A stretch of 56,630 nucleotides of DNA from Chloroflexota bacterium. Lineage in GTDB: Bacteria; Chloroflexota; Anaerolineae; Promineifilales; Promineifilaceae. Shown here in pieces: positions 1-9,717 of the stretch. Where the stretch lies: the NCBI GenBank assembly GCA_020628815.1, contig JAHDEN010000004.1:1-56630 (forward strand), given 5' to 3'. Both the position numbers and the translations under genes were made by a program. Under the pieces are notes generated by a model that saw only the letters and a list, made by a program, of their open reading frames with translations, did not search any database and was not told the DNA's origin. How positions within the stretch are numbered: position 1 is the stretch's first letter; each line of letters starts with the position of its first letter.

Positions 1-530
1 GCCTGACGGGTAGGGCGTTGGATAATCACCCTAGAATTTGATTGAGGCGTGGTCACAAATGAATGGACCCAGCGATCCCGGTTTGGCGCCTCCGAGAAGA
101 AAGATCCGCTTCCTTCAGTCAGGGTGAACCCAACAACGTCTCTTTGCCAAATACTCCAGGCTTCCCAGTCGCTATCCTGCAATAGGGTCGTTCCCCCGCG
201 CAATTGCATCACATTTTGCCCATTGGAATCAACTACGGTCACAACTGCGATCTGGTCTCCCCAAACTTTTTCCATCCAACGAATAATGTTTTGTGACGAG
301 TCCCCAATCGATTGACCTTCGCGATCTATTTCAAGAGCCAGCGCTTGGGCCAATGCGATGTCATTTCTTTGAACTTCAATCTCAAGTCGATTGCGAACGT
401 ATCCCGACAGAGATAAGGCTGAGCCAACCACTACAACCGCGAGGAAGATGTGTAGATTGATTAATCTAAACCGTATGTCGTTCCTGAGTTGGGCAATGGG
501 AGAATGTGGGTTAATAACTTTGTTGAGCAT
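1..530 (-). CDS. Membrane sensor protein, N-terminal part (cut by window edge)
   Basis: An open frame on the minus strand starts at the ATG at 530-528 and runs off the left edge without a stop (about 176 codons visible). The N-terminus has about 25 polar residues, then a hydrophobic membrane helix (IFLAVVVVGSALSLSGYV, about residues 30-47), then an extracytoplasmic stretch with features such as 'VVTVVDSNGQNVMQLRGG' that suits a Cache/PDC-type sensor fold. This is the usual layout of the sensor half of a histidine kinase, cyclase or chemoreceptor, but the output domain lies outside the window, so the class is unknown. It is divergent from the solute-binding lipoprotein at 713, which suggests the two may work together in ligand sensing (inference). 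Confidence 0.7.
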   Translation of the reverse strand, partial: MLNKVINPHSPIAQLRNDIRFRLINLHIFLAVVVVGSALSLSGYVRNRLEIEVQRNDIALAQALALEIDREGQSIGDSSQNIIRWMEKVWGDQIAVVTVVDSNGQNVMQLRGGTTLLQDSDWEAWSIWQRDVVGFTLTEGSGSFFSEAPNRDRWVHSFVTTPQSNSRVIIQRPTRQ

Positions 531-581
531 ATTAAACGAGCCGATCAGCCAAGCATTTTCTGAAGACTGAAATGAAACAGA

Positions 582-609
582 ATTATAAACACAAACTGAA
601 ATGTAACAA
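582..609 (-). promoter_or_regulatory. Predicted promoter of the sensor gene
   Basis: On the minus strand there is a perfect TATAAT at 587-582, with a TTGTTA -35-like hexamer at 609-604 and a 16-nt spacer. It lies about 50 bases upstream of the sensor start codon. The surrounding 531-712 region is AT-rich, as expected for a divergent promoter region. Confidence 0.4.
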
Positions 610-647
610 AAATGGGAGGTGGTAATTGGAAAAAGTAACGAAAAATC

Positions 648-675
648 TTGTATTTATTTATATTGTTTGTATAAT
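648..675 (+). promoter_or_regulatory. Predicted promoter of the solute-binding protein gene
   Basis: A perfect TATAAT lies at 670-675, about 38 bases before the ATG at 713. The best -35 candidate is TTGTAT at 648-653 with a 16-nt spacer, which is weak. The short leader has no clear Shine-Dalgarno sequence. Confidence 0.35.
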
Positions 676-712
676 TTCGTTCAAATTGTTATATTTTGTT
701 TATATTTAAACC

Positions 713-2164
713 ATGTTGACTTCGACTTTTATAAACAAGCATGTGACATTGAACTGTGTTTTTTTTGCCCTGTTGCTCACTATCGCGGCCGGGTGTGGCA
801 ATGCACAATCAGACTTGTACGTTAACAGATTTAGTGAAAACAATGTCGAAAGCGAGTTAAGCGATTTTGACGTTACTCTGAATGATATTCGGCCGTTTCC
901 AGAAGGAACTGAGCTTAAAATTCTTCAATGGAACCATTTTGTTCCTTTGTATGATGCTTGGTTTGACGAGTTTGCGGTTGAATGGGGTGAACAAAATGGG
1001 GTAACAGTCACAGTAGATCGCTTTGACATCAATGAATTTGAGAATCCGCTCGAGGCTGATTTAGTAAACGGTGGCGAATACACAATGGTTGAAGTCTTGT
1101 TTCCGCCGTCAGCTTGGATCGAAGATTTGCACGACCTAACAGATTTAAATGAAGAGATAATCGGACTGTTAGGCGAGCAAAAGGAAACCTGTCGGGCTAG
1201 CTCTTATTTGCCAACGATTGACAGTTATTATGCGTTTTGCCACGGGTATGCACCCAGCCCGGGAAACTACTTGATTGATGAATGGGCAGCGGCCGGATAC
1301 CCAAACGGGCCACAGCAATGGGAGCATCTGATAGATGGCGGGCAAGAAATTATTAAGCAGACCGGATTGCCGGTCGGGTTAGGCATATCCCCTGAAATAG
1401 ATTCAGAGGTTGTTATCCGTTCGATTATTTGGTCGCACGGTGGTGCGATTCAAGATCAAAACGAAAATGTCACGCTGAATAGCCCAGAAACAATAGAAGC
1501 GGTTAAATTTTTAGATCGGTTATTTGCAGAATCGATGAGTGAGGCGGTGCTTGATTGGAAGCCATCTTCGAATAATGAGGGGTTGATCAACGGGCAATTG
1601 TCTTTTATTCAGAATTCGCTTTCTGCGTACCGAACGATGCAAAAAGTTGCTCCTGAACGGGCCAAAAACATCGGCTTCTCTCAACCTTTGGCTGGCCCAG
1701 CTAGTTCATTGGCTCCAGCCCATGTTTGGATGATTTACGTCGTACCCAAACATGCAGAGCCGCTTGAACTTCAAGCAGCTAAGTCGTTTATGCTGCATTT
1801 AGCGGCGAATTATGGAAAAGCGGTTTTTAATAGCGAACTTTATAACTTCCCTGCGTGGCCATCTACCGCCCCTCAGCTAGATGCAAAAGATGGCTGGTTA
1901 GATGAAGACCCGTTTGGTGACGGGGTCAAAACTAACTTAAGTGCGTTATCTGGTAGCGATGATAATTTTGTGAACTTTGGCTACCCTGGGGTTGCTAACC
2001 CGGCCATCAGTCAAATTTATGACGAAAAAGTGATTACGAAGATGGTGGAGCGGGTGGTAACTGGACAAATGTCGGCCGAAGAATCTGTACAAATCGCTGA
2101 CCAGCGTGCCCGAGAAATATTTAAGATTTGGCGTGATAAAGGGCTCGTGGGCGGTACAGAATAA
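713..2164 (+). CDS. Extracellular solute-binding lipoprotein (family 1, sugar type)
   Basis: This 483-residue protein starts with a lipoprotein signal peptide: a hydrophobic stretch followed by the lipobox AAGC, with Cys near residue 28. The body resembles the maltose/sugar-binding family SBP_bac_1. Recognisable parts are the early 'LKILQWNHFVPLYDAWFDEF' strand-helix, a mid-region 'NGPQQWEHLIDGGQEIIKQTG', and the inter-lobe 'LINGQLSFIQNSLSAYRTM' segment. It would bind a solute outside the membrane. No permease or ATPase genes of an ABC importer lie beside it, and its divergent neighbour is a membrane sensor, so a role in sensing as well as transport is possible (inference). The ligand cannot be told from sequence. 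The start at 713 is supported by the signal peptide, although no good ribosome site is visible. Confidence 0.85.
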   Translation: MLTSTFINKHVTLNCVFFALLLTIAAGCGNAQSDLYVNRFSENNVESELSDFDVTLNDIRPFPEGTELKILQWNHFVPLYDAWFDEFAVEWGEQNGVTVTVDRFDINEFENPLEADLVNGGEYTMVEVLFPPSAWIEDLHDLTDLNEEIIGLLGEQKETCRASSYLPTIDSYYAFCHGYAPSPGNYLIDEWAAAGYPNGPQQWEHLIDGGQEIIKQTGLPVGLGISPEIDSEVVIRSIIWSHGGAIQDQNENVTLNSPETIEAVKFLDRLFAESMSEAVLDWKPSSNNEGLINGQLSFIQNSLSAYRTMQKVAPERAKNIGFSQPLAGPASSLAPAHVWMIYVVPKHAEPLELQAAKSFMLHLAANYGKAVFNSELYNFPAWPSTAPQLDAKDGWLDEDPFGDGVKTNLSALSGSDDNFVNFGYPGVANPAISQIYDEKVITKMVERVVTGQMSAEESVQIADQRAREIFKIWRDKGLVGGTE

Positions 2165-2266
2165 GTTGTCGGGCTTATTTACATAAAAATTTAAGGTCAG
2201 TTGGTGGGATTCAATGACCTTTTATTGAAAGTGAGGTAGATTTGTGGACGGACTACTTCACTACTG

Positions 2267-2291
2267 AGTTGGGGAGACAATCTCCCCAACT
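2267..2291. repeat. Perfect 11-bp hairpin after the solute-binding gene
   Basis: AGTTGGGGAGA (2267-2277) and TCTCCCCAACT (2281-2291) form a perfect 11-bp stem with a CAA loop. It sits in the 176-base gap after the solute-binding gene and could end its transcript or protect its 3' end. It is followed by CTC and a run of eight A rather than T, so it is not a classical terminator on the plus strand. Confidence 0.5.
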
Positions 2292-2340
2292 CTCAAAAAA
2301 AATACTATCTGCATCTTTTGCAGAATAAACGAATAACTAA

Positions 2341-3309
2341 ATGGCATTTCCTTGGATTGATGTATTAATTGTAATCGGCTGTATTTTTGGCCTCTATTTT
2401 GGGGCTGATTGGCTGGTAGCCGCGGCCGTTCGAATCGCTCGTAAATTGGGCGTTTCGCCACTTTTTATCGGCCTTACGATTGTTGCAATCGGCACTTCGG
2501 CACCTGAGTTTGCTGTATCGATTAGTTCGGCCGCTCGTGATGAAATTGCGATTTCGGTCGGTAACATTGTCGGCTCAAACATTTTTAATATCGGTTTTAT
2601 CTTAGGCGGGCTAGCCTGCTTTATGGTTGTCCCAACCACGCGCAAACTGGTTTTTCGTGATGGGGGGATTTTAATCGGCACAACGGTATTGCTGATTCTG
2701 TTTTTCCTAGACGGATTAATGGTTTGGTGGGAAGGTGTGATCTTTCTCACTATTTTGATCAGTTATATCGGCTGGCTTATTTATCAGCAGGAAGAGATAG
2801 AAGAAGAGCTGGACGAGGAAGAGTTCCGTTGGACCGATATCGCTTTGCTGGTTTTTGGCATAGCCGTTGTGATTGTTTCAAGCACGTGGTTTGTAAGCTC
2901 CGCATCGGAGATTGCTGAATTCTTTAATGTTTCACAATATGTGATCGGCGTTACGATTGTGGCTTTTGGTACCTCTGCGCCCGAGATTGCAACTTCTGTT
3001 GTGGCGCTGTTACGCGGCGATTCTGATGTCTCGGCCGGTAATTTGGTTGGTAGTAATCTTTTTAATCAGCTTGGCGTTTTAGGCTTGGCTTCAATCATCA
3101 CCCCCGGCCGGCAAATGATTATCGCCCCCAACGTAATCGAAAGCGCATTTGTGCTTTTGTTTTTAACCGTTGTTGTGGTGTGGGTCATGCGGACCGATTG
3201 GAAAATAACCCGGGCAGAAGGCATCTTGTTATTTTTTATCGCCGCGATCAGTTGGACCTTAAATTTTTACGATACTACAATAGGAAACTTGTTAGGCAAT
3301 GTGTTTTAA
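2341..3309 (+). CDS. Na+/Ca2+ exchanger-type antiporter (CaCA family)
   Basis: This 322-residue integral membrane protein has the two inverted alpha repeats of the CaCA superfamily. Repeat 1 has 'IGTSAPEFAVSISSA' and 'GNIVGSNIFNIGFILG'. Repeat 2 has 'FGTSAPEIATSVVALLRG' and 'GNLVGSNLFNQLGVLG'. The Ser, Glu and Asn residues of these motifs line the ion-binding site in the family. The halves are joined by an acidic loop (QQEEIEEELDEEEF, about residues 148-162), where calcium-related acidic residues are common. The length matches the bacterial YrbG-like calcium/sodium antiporters. It probably exports Ca2+ (or other divalent cations) in exchange for Na+ or H+. It seems to be a single-gene unit. 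Confidence 0.9.
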   Translation: MAFPWIDVLIVIGCIFGLYFGADWLVAAAVRIARKLGVSPLFIGLTIVAIGTSAPEFAVSISSAARDEIAISVGNIVGSNIFNIGFILGGLACFMVVPTTRKLVFRDGGILIGTTVLLILFFLDGLMVWWEGVIFLTILISYIGWLIYQQEEIEEELDEEEFRWTDIALLVFGIAVVIVSSTWFVSSASEIAEFFNVSQYVIGVTIVAFGTSAPEIATSVVALLRGDSDVSAGNLVGSNLFNQLGVLGLASIITPGRQMIIAPNVIESAFVLLFLTVVVVWVMRTDWKITRAEGILLFFIAAISWTLNFYDTTIGNLLGNVF

Positions 3310-3356
3310 GGAACGGAATTTTTGTAAGTGCCTGTGGTGATTCCCGTTCTTGCCCA

Positions 3357-3395
3357 GCTAAAGATTAAGATCTGTACAGCTCATTAATCTTTAGC
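3357..3395 (+). repeat. Perfect 12-bp inverted repeat upstream of the TRAP operon
   Basis: GCTAAAGATTAA (3357-3368) pairs with TTAATCTTTAGC (3384-3395) around a 15-base loop. It lies between the antiporter stop and dctP. It could be the terminator of the antiporter gene, an operator, or part of the dctP leader. A weaker inverted repeat (GAACGG...CCGTTC) sits just before it at about 3311-3350. Confidence 0.45.
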
Positions 3396-3421
3396 CCTTA
3401 ATCGCTCTGAATTAAGATTTC

Positions 3422-3493
3422 CCGGATTTGTCCGGATAATCCCATTACATCGTCCATACCTCGTCAATAGACGAGGAGAATTATCAAAGGAGA
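3422..3493 (+). promoter_or_regulatory. dctP leader: two small hairpins and a strong ribosome site
   Basis: CCGGA-TTTG-TCCGG (3422-3435) and CCTCGTC-AATA-GACGAGG (3459-3476) are two compact perfect hairpins. The second ends 10 bases before AAAGGAG (3487-3493), a strong Shine-Dalgarno sequence for the ATG at 3502. Stable hairpins just upstream of a strong ribosome site often stabilise mRNAs of abundant binding proteins. Whether they regulate translation is inference. Confidence 0.45.
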
Positions 3494-3501
3494 ATGAAAA
3501 G

Positions 3502-4653
<1,152 letters not shown>

Positions 4654-4669
4654 TTCCTAATTGAACTTT

Positions 4670-4705
4670 TAGGCAGGCCATTGCCATGTGTTAATGGCCT
4701 GCCTA
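4670..4705 (+). terminator. 13-bp hairpin between dctP and dctQ (processing/attenuation element)
   Basis: TAGGCAGGCCATT (4670-4682) pairs perfectly with AATGGCCTGCCTA (4693-4705) around a 10-base loop, 16 bases after the dctP stop. No T-run follows. Hairpins here are known to raise the level of the binding-protein mRNA over that of the permease genes, which need less protein. A second hairpin, AAGGTTTG (4751-4758) with CAAACCTT (4770-4777), follows before dctQ. Confidence 0.6.
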
Positions 4706-4843
4706 CCCATTTCCTAAAAATATTGACCCCTCTACAACCTCACCTCATCAAAGGTTTGGTTTACGTTATCAAACCTTCGCTTGGGTTTGCTTGCTAGCCA
4801 CGGTCAATATCGCCTATGTAGAAAAAAGGAGAAGTTGGATTCT

Positions 4844-5554
4844 ATGAAAGCTTTGAAGCCATTTGTGGATTTCTCAGACAGACTCACCGAACGATTTGGC
4901 TTAATCGCGCAATTTATTGTGCCGTTTCTTGTCTTTATCGGCTTTGCTAACGTTGTTTTGCGTTATACGGGGGAGCAGCTAGAAATCAAGCTAACAAACA
5001 ATGCGATCATTGAAACGCAGTGGTATTTATATACGCTTGTGTTTTTCTTTGGCTTTGCTTATTTGCTCAAAAATGACATTAATGTGCGGGTCGATTTTTG
5101 GTTTGCTGAACAAAGTGAAGAACGAAAAGCATGGATTGATTTGATCGGTCACACGATCGCACTGATCCCATTTTGTTTTTTGGCCCTTTACGCCACTTTT
5201 AATCCGGTGCTGACATCATGGGGGCACAAAACGAGTGCACCGATTTTGGAAGGCTGGGATCAATGGGAAGGCACACGAGAGCGAATGGGCAACTATCGAC
5301 AAAATTGCTCGGCCGATCCCGAGTGTAGCCTTCTATCATTTGAAAGTTTTCAGCGATACAGCAACATTTTGCCTTGGGAAGTTTCACCCGATGCAGATGG
5401 TCTGCCTAGAGCACCAATCAAAACAATGGTGCTGGTCGCATTCACAGTCTTGCTTATTCAGTCATTTGCTGAATACATCAAGTTAATCGCTATCCTGCGT
5501 GGGGATGATACGTTTAAGCGTATCGAAGCCGATGCACCGATCAGGATTGAATAG
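4844..5554 (+). CDS. dctQ: TRAP transporter small permease (DctQ), large form
   Basis: This is a membrane protein of about 236 residues. I place the start at the ATG at 4844, downstream of AAGGAG (4826-4831), rather than at earlier in-frame starts that lack a ribosome site. The spacing of 12 bases is a little long. Hydrophobic helices include 'LIAQFIVPFLVFIGFANVVL', 'WYLYTLVFFFGFAYLL', 'LIGHTIALIPFCFLALYATF' and 'MVLVAFTVLLIQSFAEYI'. A polar insert of about 75 residues with two cysteines (NCSADPEC) lies between helices 3 and 4. That insert makes it longer than ordinary DctQ, as in the subgroup of TRAP systems for mannitol/chloroaromatic-type ligands. It pairs with DctM at 5575. Confidence 0.85.
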   Translation: MKALKPFVDFSDRLTERFGLIAQFIVPFLVFIGFANVVLRYTGEQLEIKLTNNAIIETQWYLYTLVFFFGFAYLLKNDINVRVDFWFAEQSEERKAWIDLIGHTIALIPFCFLALYATFNPVLTSWGHKTSAPILEGWDQWEGTRERMGNYRQNCSADPECSLLSFESFQRYSNILPWEVSPDADGLPRAPIKTMVLVAFTVLLIQSFAEYIKLIAILRGDDTFKRIEADAPIRIE

Positions 5555-5574
5555 AAAGGAAGTAGGAAAATAAA

Positions 5575-7077
5575 ATGACAGGTTTTGAGTGGCTAGCGAT
5601 AGTCATGTTCGTACTTTTTCTTATCCTGATCTTGAGTGGCTACCCTGTAGCTTTCTCATTCGCAGGAACCGCCATCGCGTTTGGCGCGATTGGCTTGGCG
5701 CTGGGTGCATACCCCTTGGCTCGGATCGGCGTTTTGCAAAACCGCTGGTTTAGCTCCATGTCAGACTTTACACTGCTGGCTGTCCCTTTCTTTGTGTTTA
5801 TGGGGGCGGTCTTTGAAAAATCTGGCCTGGCCGAAGAATTGTTAACAACAATCGGTCAGGCGATGGGCCCCTTACGCGGTGGTTTGGCATTGGCTGTGGT
5901 GATTGTGGGGACGTTATTAGCGGCCGCGACAGGTGTTGTTGCTGCTACCGTAATCGTCATGGGGATTTTGTCTCTGCCAATCATGATCAAATATGGCTAC
6001 GACCACAAGCTGGCGACCGGCATTATTGTCGCGTCTGGTACGATGGCGCAGCTGTTACCGCCCAGTTTGGTTCTTGTCGTTTTGGCAGACCAAATCGGTG
6101 TGAGCGTGGGTAAACTGTTTGTAGGTGCATTGATTCCCGGTTTGATTTTATCGAGCCTGTACGCTTTGCACGTCGTGATTGTGGCGATCCGAAATCCCGA
6201 AGCGGCTCCGGCTTTGCCACCAGAAGCTCGTGATTTAACAGGAATGCAGCTAATTGCGAAAATGATTATCGCGGTTATCCCGCCTTTGGCTTTAATTGGT
6301 GCGGTACTGGGATCTATTTTTGCAGGTATTGCTACCCCGACAGAGGCTGGTGCGGTTGGTGCATTTGGTGCGCTTTTCTTAGCGTTTTTGAACCGACTGA
6401 ATCTAGGCTGGTCATTTGTGTTTATCGCGCTTGCCATTATCGGTTGGATCGGTTGGGTGCCTTGGTGGTTAATCATCGTGGTCTCGGCCGGTATCGCCTA
6501 TTTGCTGAAAGACACCTATCAATTCCCGGGTGGAGAACAATTCCGGACCATTTTTGGCAAGATGCGAAAGATGATTTGGGAAGCGTCTCGCTCAACAGCA
6601 AATATCACCGCTTTGGTTCTGATGATCCTGTTCGCCTCAACCTTCTTTGGTCTAGTATTTGACCAATTAGGCGGCCAGCGCTGGGTAACCAACATTTTGG
6701 TCAACCTGCCCGGTGGCTTCTGGGGCTTCATCATTGTGGCAAACATCGCAGTGTTCTTGCTGGGCATCAACCTAGAGTTTTTGGAAATCAGCTTTATCGT
6801 GATGCCGCTGTTTGTCCCATCGATGAAATTGCTCAACTTTACCGAGAACGACATTGTTTGGTTTGCGGTTATGATGGCGATCAACCTCAACATGGCGTTT
6901 ATCTCGCCCCCCGTCGGGTTCTCACTCTTCTATTTGCAGAGTGTGGCACCGGAGGAGGTCGAAACACGAGATATTCATCTCGGGGCGCTGCCATTTATGT
7001 TCTGGCAGGGAGTCGCCCTCATTCTCGTTATGGTCTTCCCATCAACCGTTACTTGGCTGATTGAACGTGCAGCCTAA
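5575..7077 (+). CDS. dctM: TRAP transporter large permease (DctM)
   Basis: This 500-residue protein has many membrane helices and begins 20 bases after dctQ, behind AGGAAG. DctM signature segments are visible: '[18 protein letters not shown]', '[25 protein letters not shown]', '[19 protein letters not shown]' and '[14 protein letters not shown]'. It is the ion-coupled transport subunit. At 500 residues it exceeds the usual 425-440 because of an insert around residues 270-335 that includes an extra hydrophobic pair ([28 protein letters not shown], in two helices), a trait of the same subgroup as the long DctQ. The operon ends at the strong terminator at 7112. Confidence 0.92.
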   Translation: MTGFEWLAIVMFVLFLILILSGYPVAFSFAGTAIAFGAIGLALGAYPLARIGVLQNRWFSSMSDFTLLAVPFFVFMGAVFEKSGLAEELLTTIGQAMGPLRGGLALAVVIVGTLLAAATGVVAATVIVMGILSLPIMIKYGYDHKLATGIIVASGTMAQLLPPSLVLVVLADQIGVSVGKLFVGALIPGLILSSLYALHVVIVAIRNPEAAPALPPEARDLTGMQLIAKMIIAVIPPLALIGAVLGSIFAGIATPTEAGAVGAFGALFLAFLNRLNLGWSFVFIALAIIGWIGWVPWWLIIVVSAGIAYLLKDTYQFPGGEQFRTIFGKMRKMIWEASRSTANITALVLMILFASTFFGLVFDQLGGQRWVTNILVNLPGGFWGFIIVANIAVFLLGINLEFLEISFIVMPLFVPSMKLLNFTENDIVWFAVMMAINLNMAFISPPVGFSLFYLQSVAPEEVETRDIHLGALPFMFWQGVALILVMVFPSTVTWLIERAA

Positions 7078-7111
7078 TTAGACCATCATCTGTCCACAAT
7101 TAGAATTCAAC

Positions 7112-7148
7112 AAAAAGCCCGTTTGTGAAAGCAAGCGGGCTTTTTTTG
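7112..7148. terminator. Bidirectional intrinsic terminator
   Basis: AAAAAGCCCG (7112-7121) pairs with CGGGCTTTTT (7136-7145), extended by further pairs towards the loop, and is followed by more T. The A-run on the other side makes it work on the minus strand too. It lies between the convergent ends of dctM (7077) and the acetyltransferase gene (7157). Confidence 0.9.
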
Positions 7149-7156
7149 TTTTAGGA

Positions 7157-7600
7157 TCAAGCTCTGGTTAACTCTTTGGCAAACAAAATTTTGCTTTTAG
7201 ACGGGGACCCTTCATCGATGTAGCCTGCAATTTGATAACCGCTTGAGATAAGGAGCTGGAGCATTCCCGGAAATTTATTCATTGATCTGACAGTAATCCG
7301 GCCGTATCCCTGTTGTTGCGCCCATCGCTCTTGATATTCCCGTAGCTGAGTGGCAATCCCCATTTTGCGAAAGTCAGGAACAACAGCCCCATGCCAACTG
7401 TAAAACTCAGAGTCTGAAAGCGCGTACCCAAGTTTATAGCCGACAGGCATGCCGTTTTGCTTGGCGATCAGCAGTAGGTGTGGCTTGCCGTCAAGCCGCT
7501 GCCGCATCGCCTCGGCCGTGGTTTTAGTCGTGAACTCAGGGATTTGAGCATCTATTAAAACGACATCTTCAATTGTGCCGATGCTTATTTCTATAGACAT
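7157..7600 (-). CDS. GNAT-family N-acetyltransferase
   Basis: This 147-residue protein has the GNAT layout. A central strand 'PHLLLIAKQNGMPVGYKLGY' leads into 'WHGAVVPDFRKMGIATQLREYQERWAQQ', which holds the acetyl-CoA-binding R/Q-x-x-G-x-A-like loop (residues about 95-105). Then comes 'YGRITVRSMNKFPGMLQLLISSGYQIAGY', the usual N-x-x-M-x-x-x-L-x-x-x-G-Y ending of the fold. The substrate is unknown. The start lies 7 bases after the stop of the MFS gene upstream, so the two are probably cotranscribed. Confidence 0.82.
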   Translation of the reverse strand: MSIEISIGTIEDVVLIDAQIPEFTTKTTAEAMRQRLDGKPHLLLIAKQNGMPVGYKLGYALSDSEFYSWHGAVVPDFRKMGIATQLREYQERWAQQQGYGRITVRSMNKFPGMLQLLISSGYQIAGYIDEGSPSKSKILFAKELTRA

Positions 7601-7607
7601 GTCTGTT

Positions 7608-8810
7608 TTAGGCGGAAGTTAATTCTTTCTCGTTCCCAAGCGGGAGTAAAAAGGTTGCTGGAACGCTTAGCAGCGCCAAGATACAGCTCCAGAAAAACGC
7701 CTGTTGGAACCCGATGACATCGGCCAAGGCGCCTACGCCCCAAATGGCGAGACCGCGAGTCACAAAGTTGATGGCGAGCATGACCCCATTGGCAAAAGCC
7801 CGATTGTCGGGGAACTGATCTTGAACGCTGGCCATGATAACCGGGGTGGGTGAGATGGCGGTGATACCGACTAGCAGCATCAAGACAATCGACATCGTGC
7901 CGGTGCTGTTCATGAACAAAAGGGCGAAAATGGGAGAGGCGATGAGCAAGACCATCAGCATCCAGCGTCGGCCGGTTCTGTCACTCAGCGTACCGGCGAA
8001 GAGGGCGCCGACAACTCCGGCCCCTTCGACGATTGTCAGAGATCGTGCTGAAATCCACTGATCCGCACCGATCACATCTTGCATAAACGTGGGCAACCAA
8101 ATTGTTACCGCTACAACCAGCAGGGCGCGAAACGACATCAGCCACAGCAAAATGAGGAAGTAATTTTGTGCTTGGGGCCAAAGCTCCCGAAATGGGATCG
8201 AGTTTTTAGACGGCCGGGCTTGTAAATCGCGCAGTCGAAAAAACAGAATGATTGAAACGATCCAACCCACGATTGAAATGTTCCAATAGCCACCGATGCC
8301 AAACCACGCCAGTAATGCTGCGATGATGATGGGGCCAAGGGTTCGGCCGAGCTCCCCTCCGGCCATGAAGATACTCATCCCCCGGCCGACATTTTTGCCG
8401 GAAACTTGCCCGATTAGAGCCGGTGCTGGCGCATGGAATGCTGCGATGCTGACACCGGCCGCAAATAAAATCATCGCCATCGCCAAATAGCTGCTGGCCA
8501 ACCCTAAAACACCAATCAGGGTCCCCGTAATTGCCGGTGCCAAAATGATGAAATAGCGAACGCTGACCCGATCGGCGATGTATCCGATAAACGGGTTTAA
8601 CAAACTTGGCGCTTGAGACCAAATGATGAGAGAGCCCGCTAAAGAGTTTGAGATAAGAAGGTTGTCTCGGATTAAAGGGAGTAGAACGGGCAAGAAACCG
8701 GTGTAGGTGTCATGCACAAAGTGGCCGCCTGACACGGTTAAGACATGTTCTGTCTGAAATTTTTCATTCTCTTCGTCTTTCAAAGCTTTGATTTCATCTG
8801 CTGTCGACAT
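7608..8810 (-). CDS. Major facilitator superfamily transporter
   Basis: This 400-residue protein has about 12 membrane helices. The early motif 'PFIGYIADRVSVRYFIIL' matches the MFS loop 2-3 signature (G-x-x-x-D-R-x-x-x-R), and the repeat in the second half is 'LFAGTLSDRTGRRWMLMVLLIA'. An additional 'AGGELGRTLGPIIIAALLAWFG' segment matches the helix 5 region of drug/sugar efflux members. The first 25 residues are polar and charged, so they are cytoplasmic. The substrate cannot be assigned. It appears to lead a two-gene unit with the acetyltransferase at 7157, and an export plus modification pair, for example for a toxic compound, is possible (inference). Confidence 0.85.
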   Translation of the reverse strand: MSTADEIKALKDEENEKFQTEHVLTVSGGHFVHDTYTGFLPVLLPLIRDNLLISNSLAGSLIIWSQAPSLLNPFIGYIADRVSVRYFIILAPAITGTLIGVLGLASSYLAMAMILFAAGVSIAAFHAPAPALIGQVSGKNVGRGMSIFMAGGELGRTLGPIIIAALLAWFGIGGYWNISIVGWIVSIILFFRLRDLQARPSKNSIPFRELWPQAQNYFLILLWLMSFRALLVVAVTIWLPTFMQDVIGADQWISARSLTIVEGAGVVGALFAGTLSDRTGRRWMLMVLLIASPIFALLFMNSTGTMSIVLMLLVGITAISPTPVIMASVQDQFPDNRAFANGVMLAINFVTRGLAIWGVGALADVIGFQQAFFWSCILALLSVPATFLLPLGNEKELTSA

Positions 8811-8861
8811 TCAGTTTTTCCTTTTGGTTAGATGGGGGGGCAATCGGCTGACTGTAGGCGG

Positions 8862-9308
8862 TTATTTCAGGATGAGCCAGCCGCCCACAAGTAGGGTAAG
8901 CGTACCAGCCAATCGAGTTATGTCCAACTGTTTTACCGGTGTGCCGAACCAGCCAAAATGGTCCGTAATTGCGCTAAAAATAAGCCACCCGATCAGGAAC
9001 AACATGGTTGCGGCCGTGGCCCCTAAGCGTGGCACCGCGTATGAAAGCGAGCCGATGATGACTAGCCCGAGGGGACCTGAGAAAAATGCCCACCATGGAA
9101 TCGTTCTCCATTGAGACAAGTCTGCGGTGCCTGTGGCGAGGGCGCCCAAAACGACAGCGAGAATTACGATTGCGCCTAGCCCATAGGTAAAGAGCACGCT
9201 GCCCAGCTCGCCAACTTTTTGCCCCATCACACCGGTAAACGGTGCTTGTAATCCAGCCGCTATACCGCCTAATAGTCCAACGAGTAAATTGATTAAAAAT
9301 GGAATCAT
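8862..9308 (-). CDS. DMT-superfamily small transporter (YdcZ/DUF606 type)
   Basis: This 148-residue protein is built of five hydrophobic helices. It starts 'MIPFLINLLVGLLGGIAAGL' and continues 'QAPFTGVMGQKVGELGSVLF', a pattern I recognise as the YdcZ (DUF606) branch of the drug/metabolite transporter superfamily. These are half-size proteins that probably act as dimers. The function is unknown. It lies 51 bases upstream of the MFS gene and points the same way. Confidence 0.8.
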   Translation of the reverse strand: MIPFLINLLVGLLGGIAAGLQAPFTGVMGQKVGELGSVLFTYGLGAIVILAVVLGALATGTADLSQWRTIPWWAFFSGPLGLVIIGSLSYAVPRLGATAATMLFLIGWLIFSAITDHFGWFGTPVKQLDITRLAGTLTLLVGGWLILK

Positions 9309-9717
9309 TTGGTTTCTCCGTTTGTAGAAAATTGATCTTGCTGGCTCCTTTTGCCTGCCAATGAATCATCTCAGTATTGGCCAGAAAGTGCACGATTAAA
9401 TCTGCAAAATGGGCCGAATAGTGCCCGACAAGGGGCGAAAAGGCTGAAATCGGGGCTGAATATTGACATAATACTTTCTTTTTATGTCAACCTGAGTGAT
9501 AATTAGCCATGGTCTTTCTAACGGTTTTGCAACCGTTGCAGGCTGGACCGCAAGCTAAATTGAGATAGTCAGATGTGCATCATGAAGAATGACTGAATAG
9601 GATCAATTTTAGAGAGACAGTGCCAAAGAGCTTTCAGGTAAAACGTCTCGTTACCATGGCCGAAAAAACTCCAACGTAAGAAGAGGATTTTTTATTAGGG
9701 CCACATGGGGTTGAATA
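9309..9717. promoter_or_regulatory. Intergenic region upstream of the giant surface protein, with palindromes
   Basis: This 409-base gap holds no gene that I can support. TTGACATA (9463-9470) and TATGTCAA (9483-9490) form a perfect inverted repeat, and TTGACA is also a -35 consensus hexamer. AACGGTT-TTGC-AACCGTT (9520-9537) is a perfect hairpin and overlaps TGCAAC-C-GTTGCA (9528-9540). These look like regulator-binding sites controlling the surface-protein operon or the divergent transporter, but no regulator gene is adjacent. The start codon at 9718 has no strong ribosome site. Confidence 0.4.

Noticed and set aside
49-315. Plus-strand open frame of 88 codons at the left edge
   Set aside because: It lies fully inside the minus-strand sensor gene, which has a membrane helix and a coherent protein sequence; the plus frame shows no signal or family feature.
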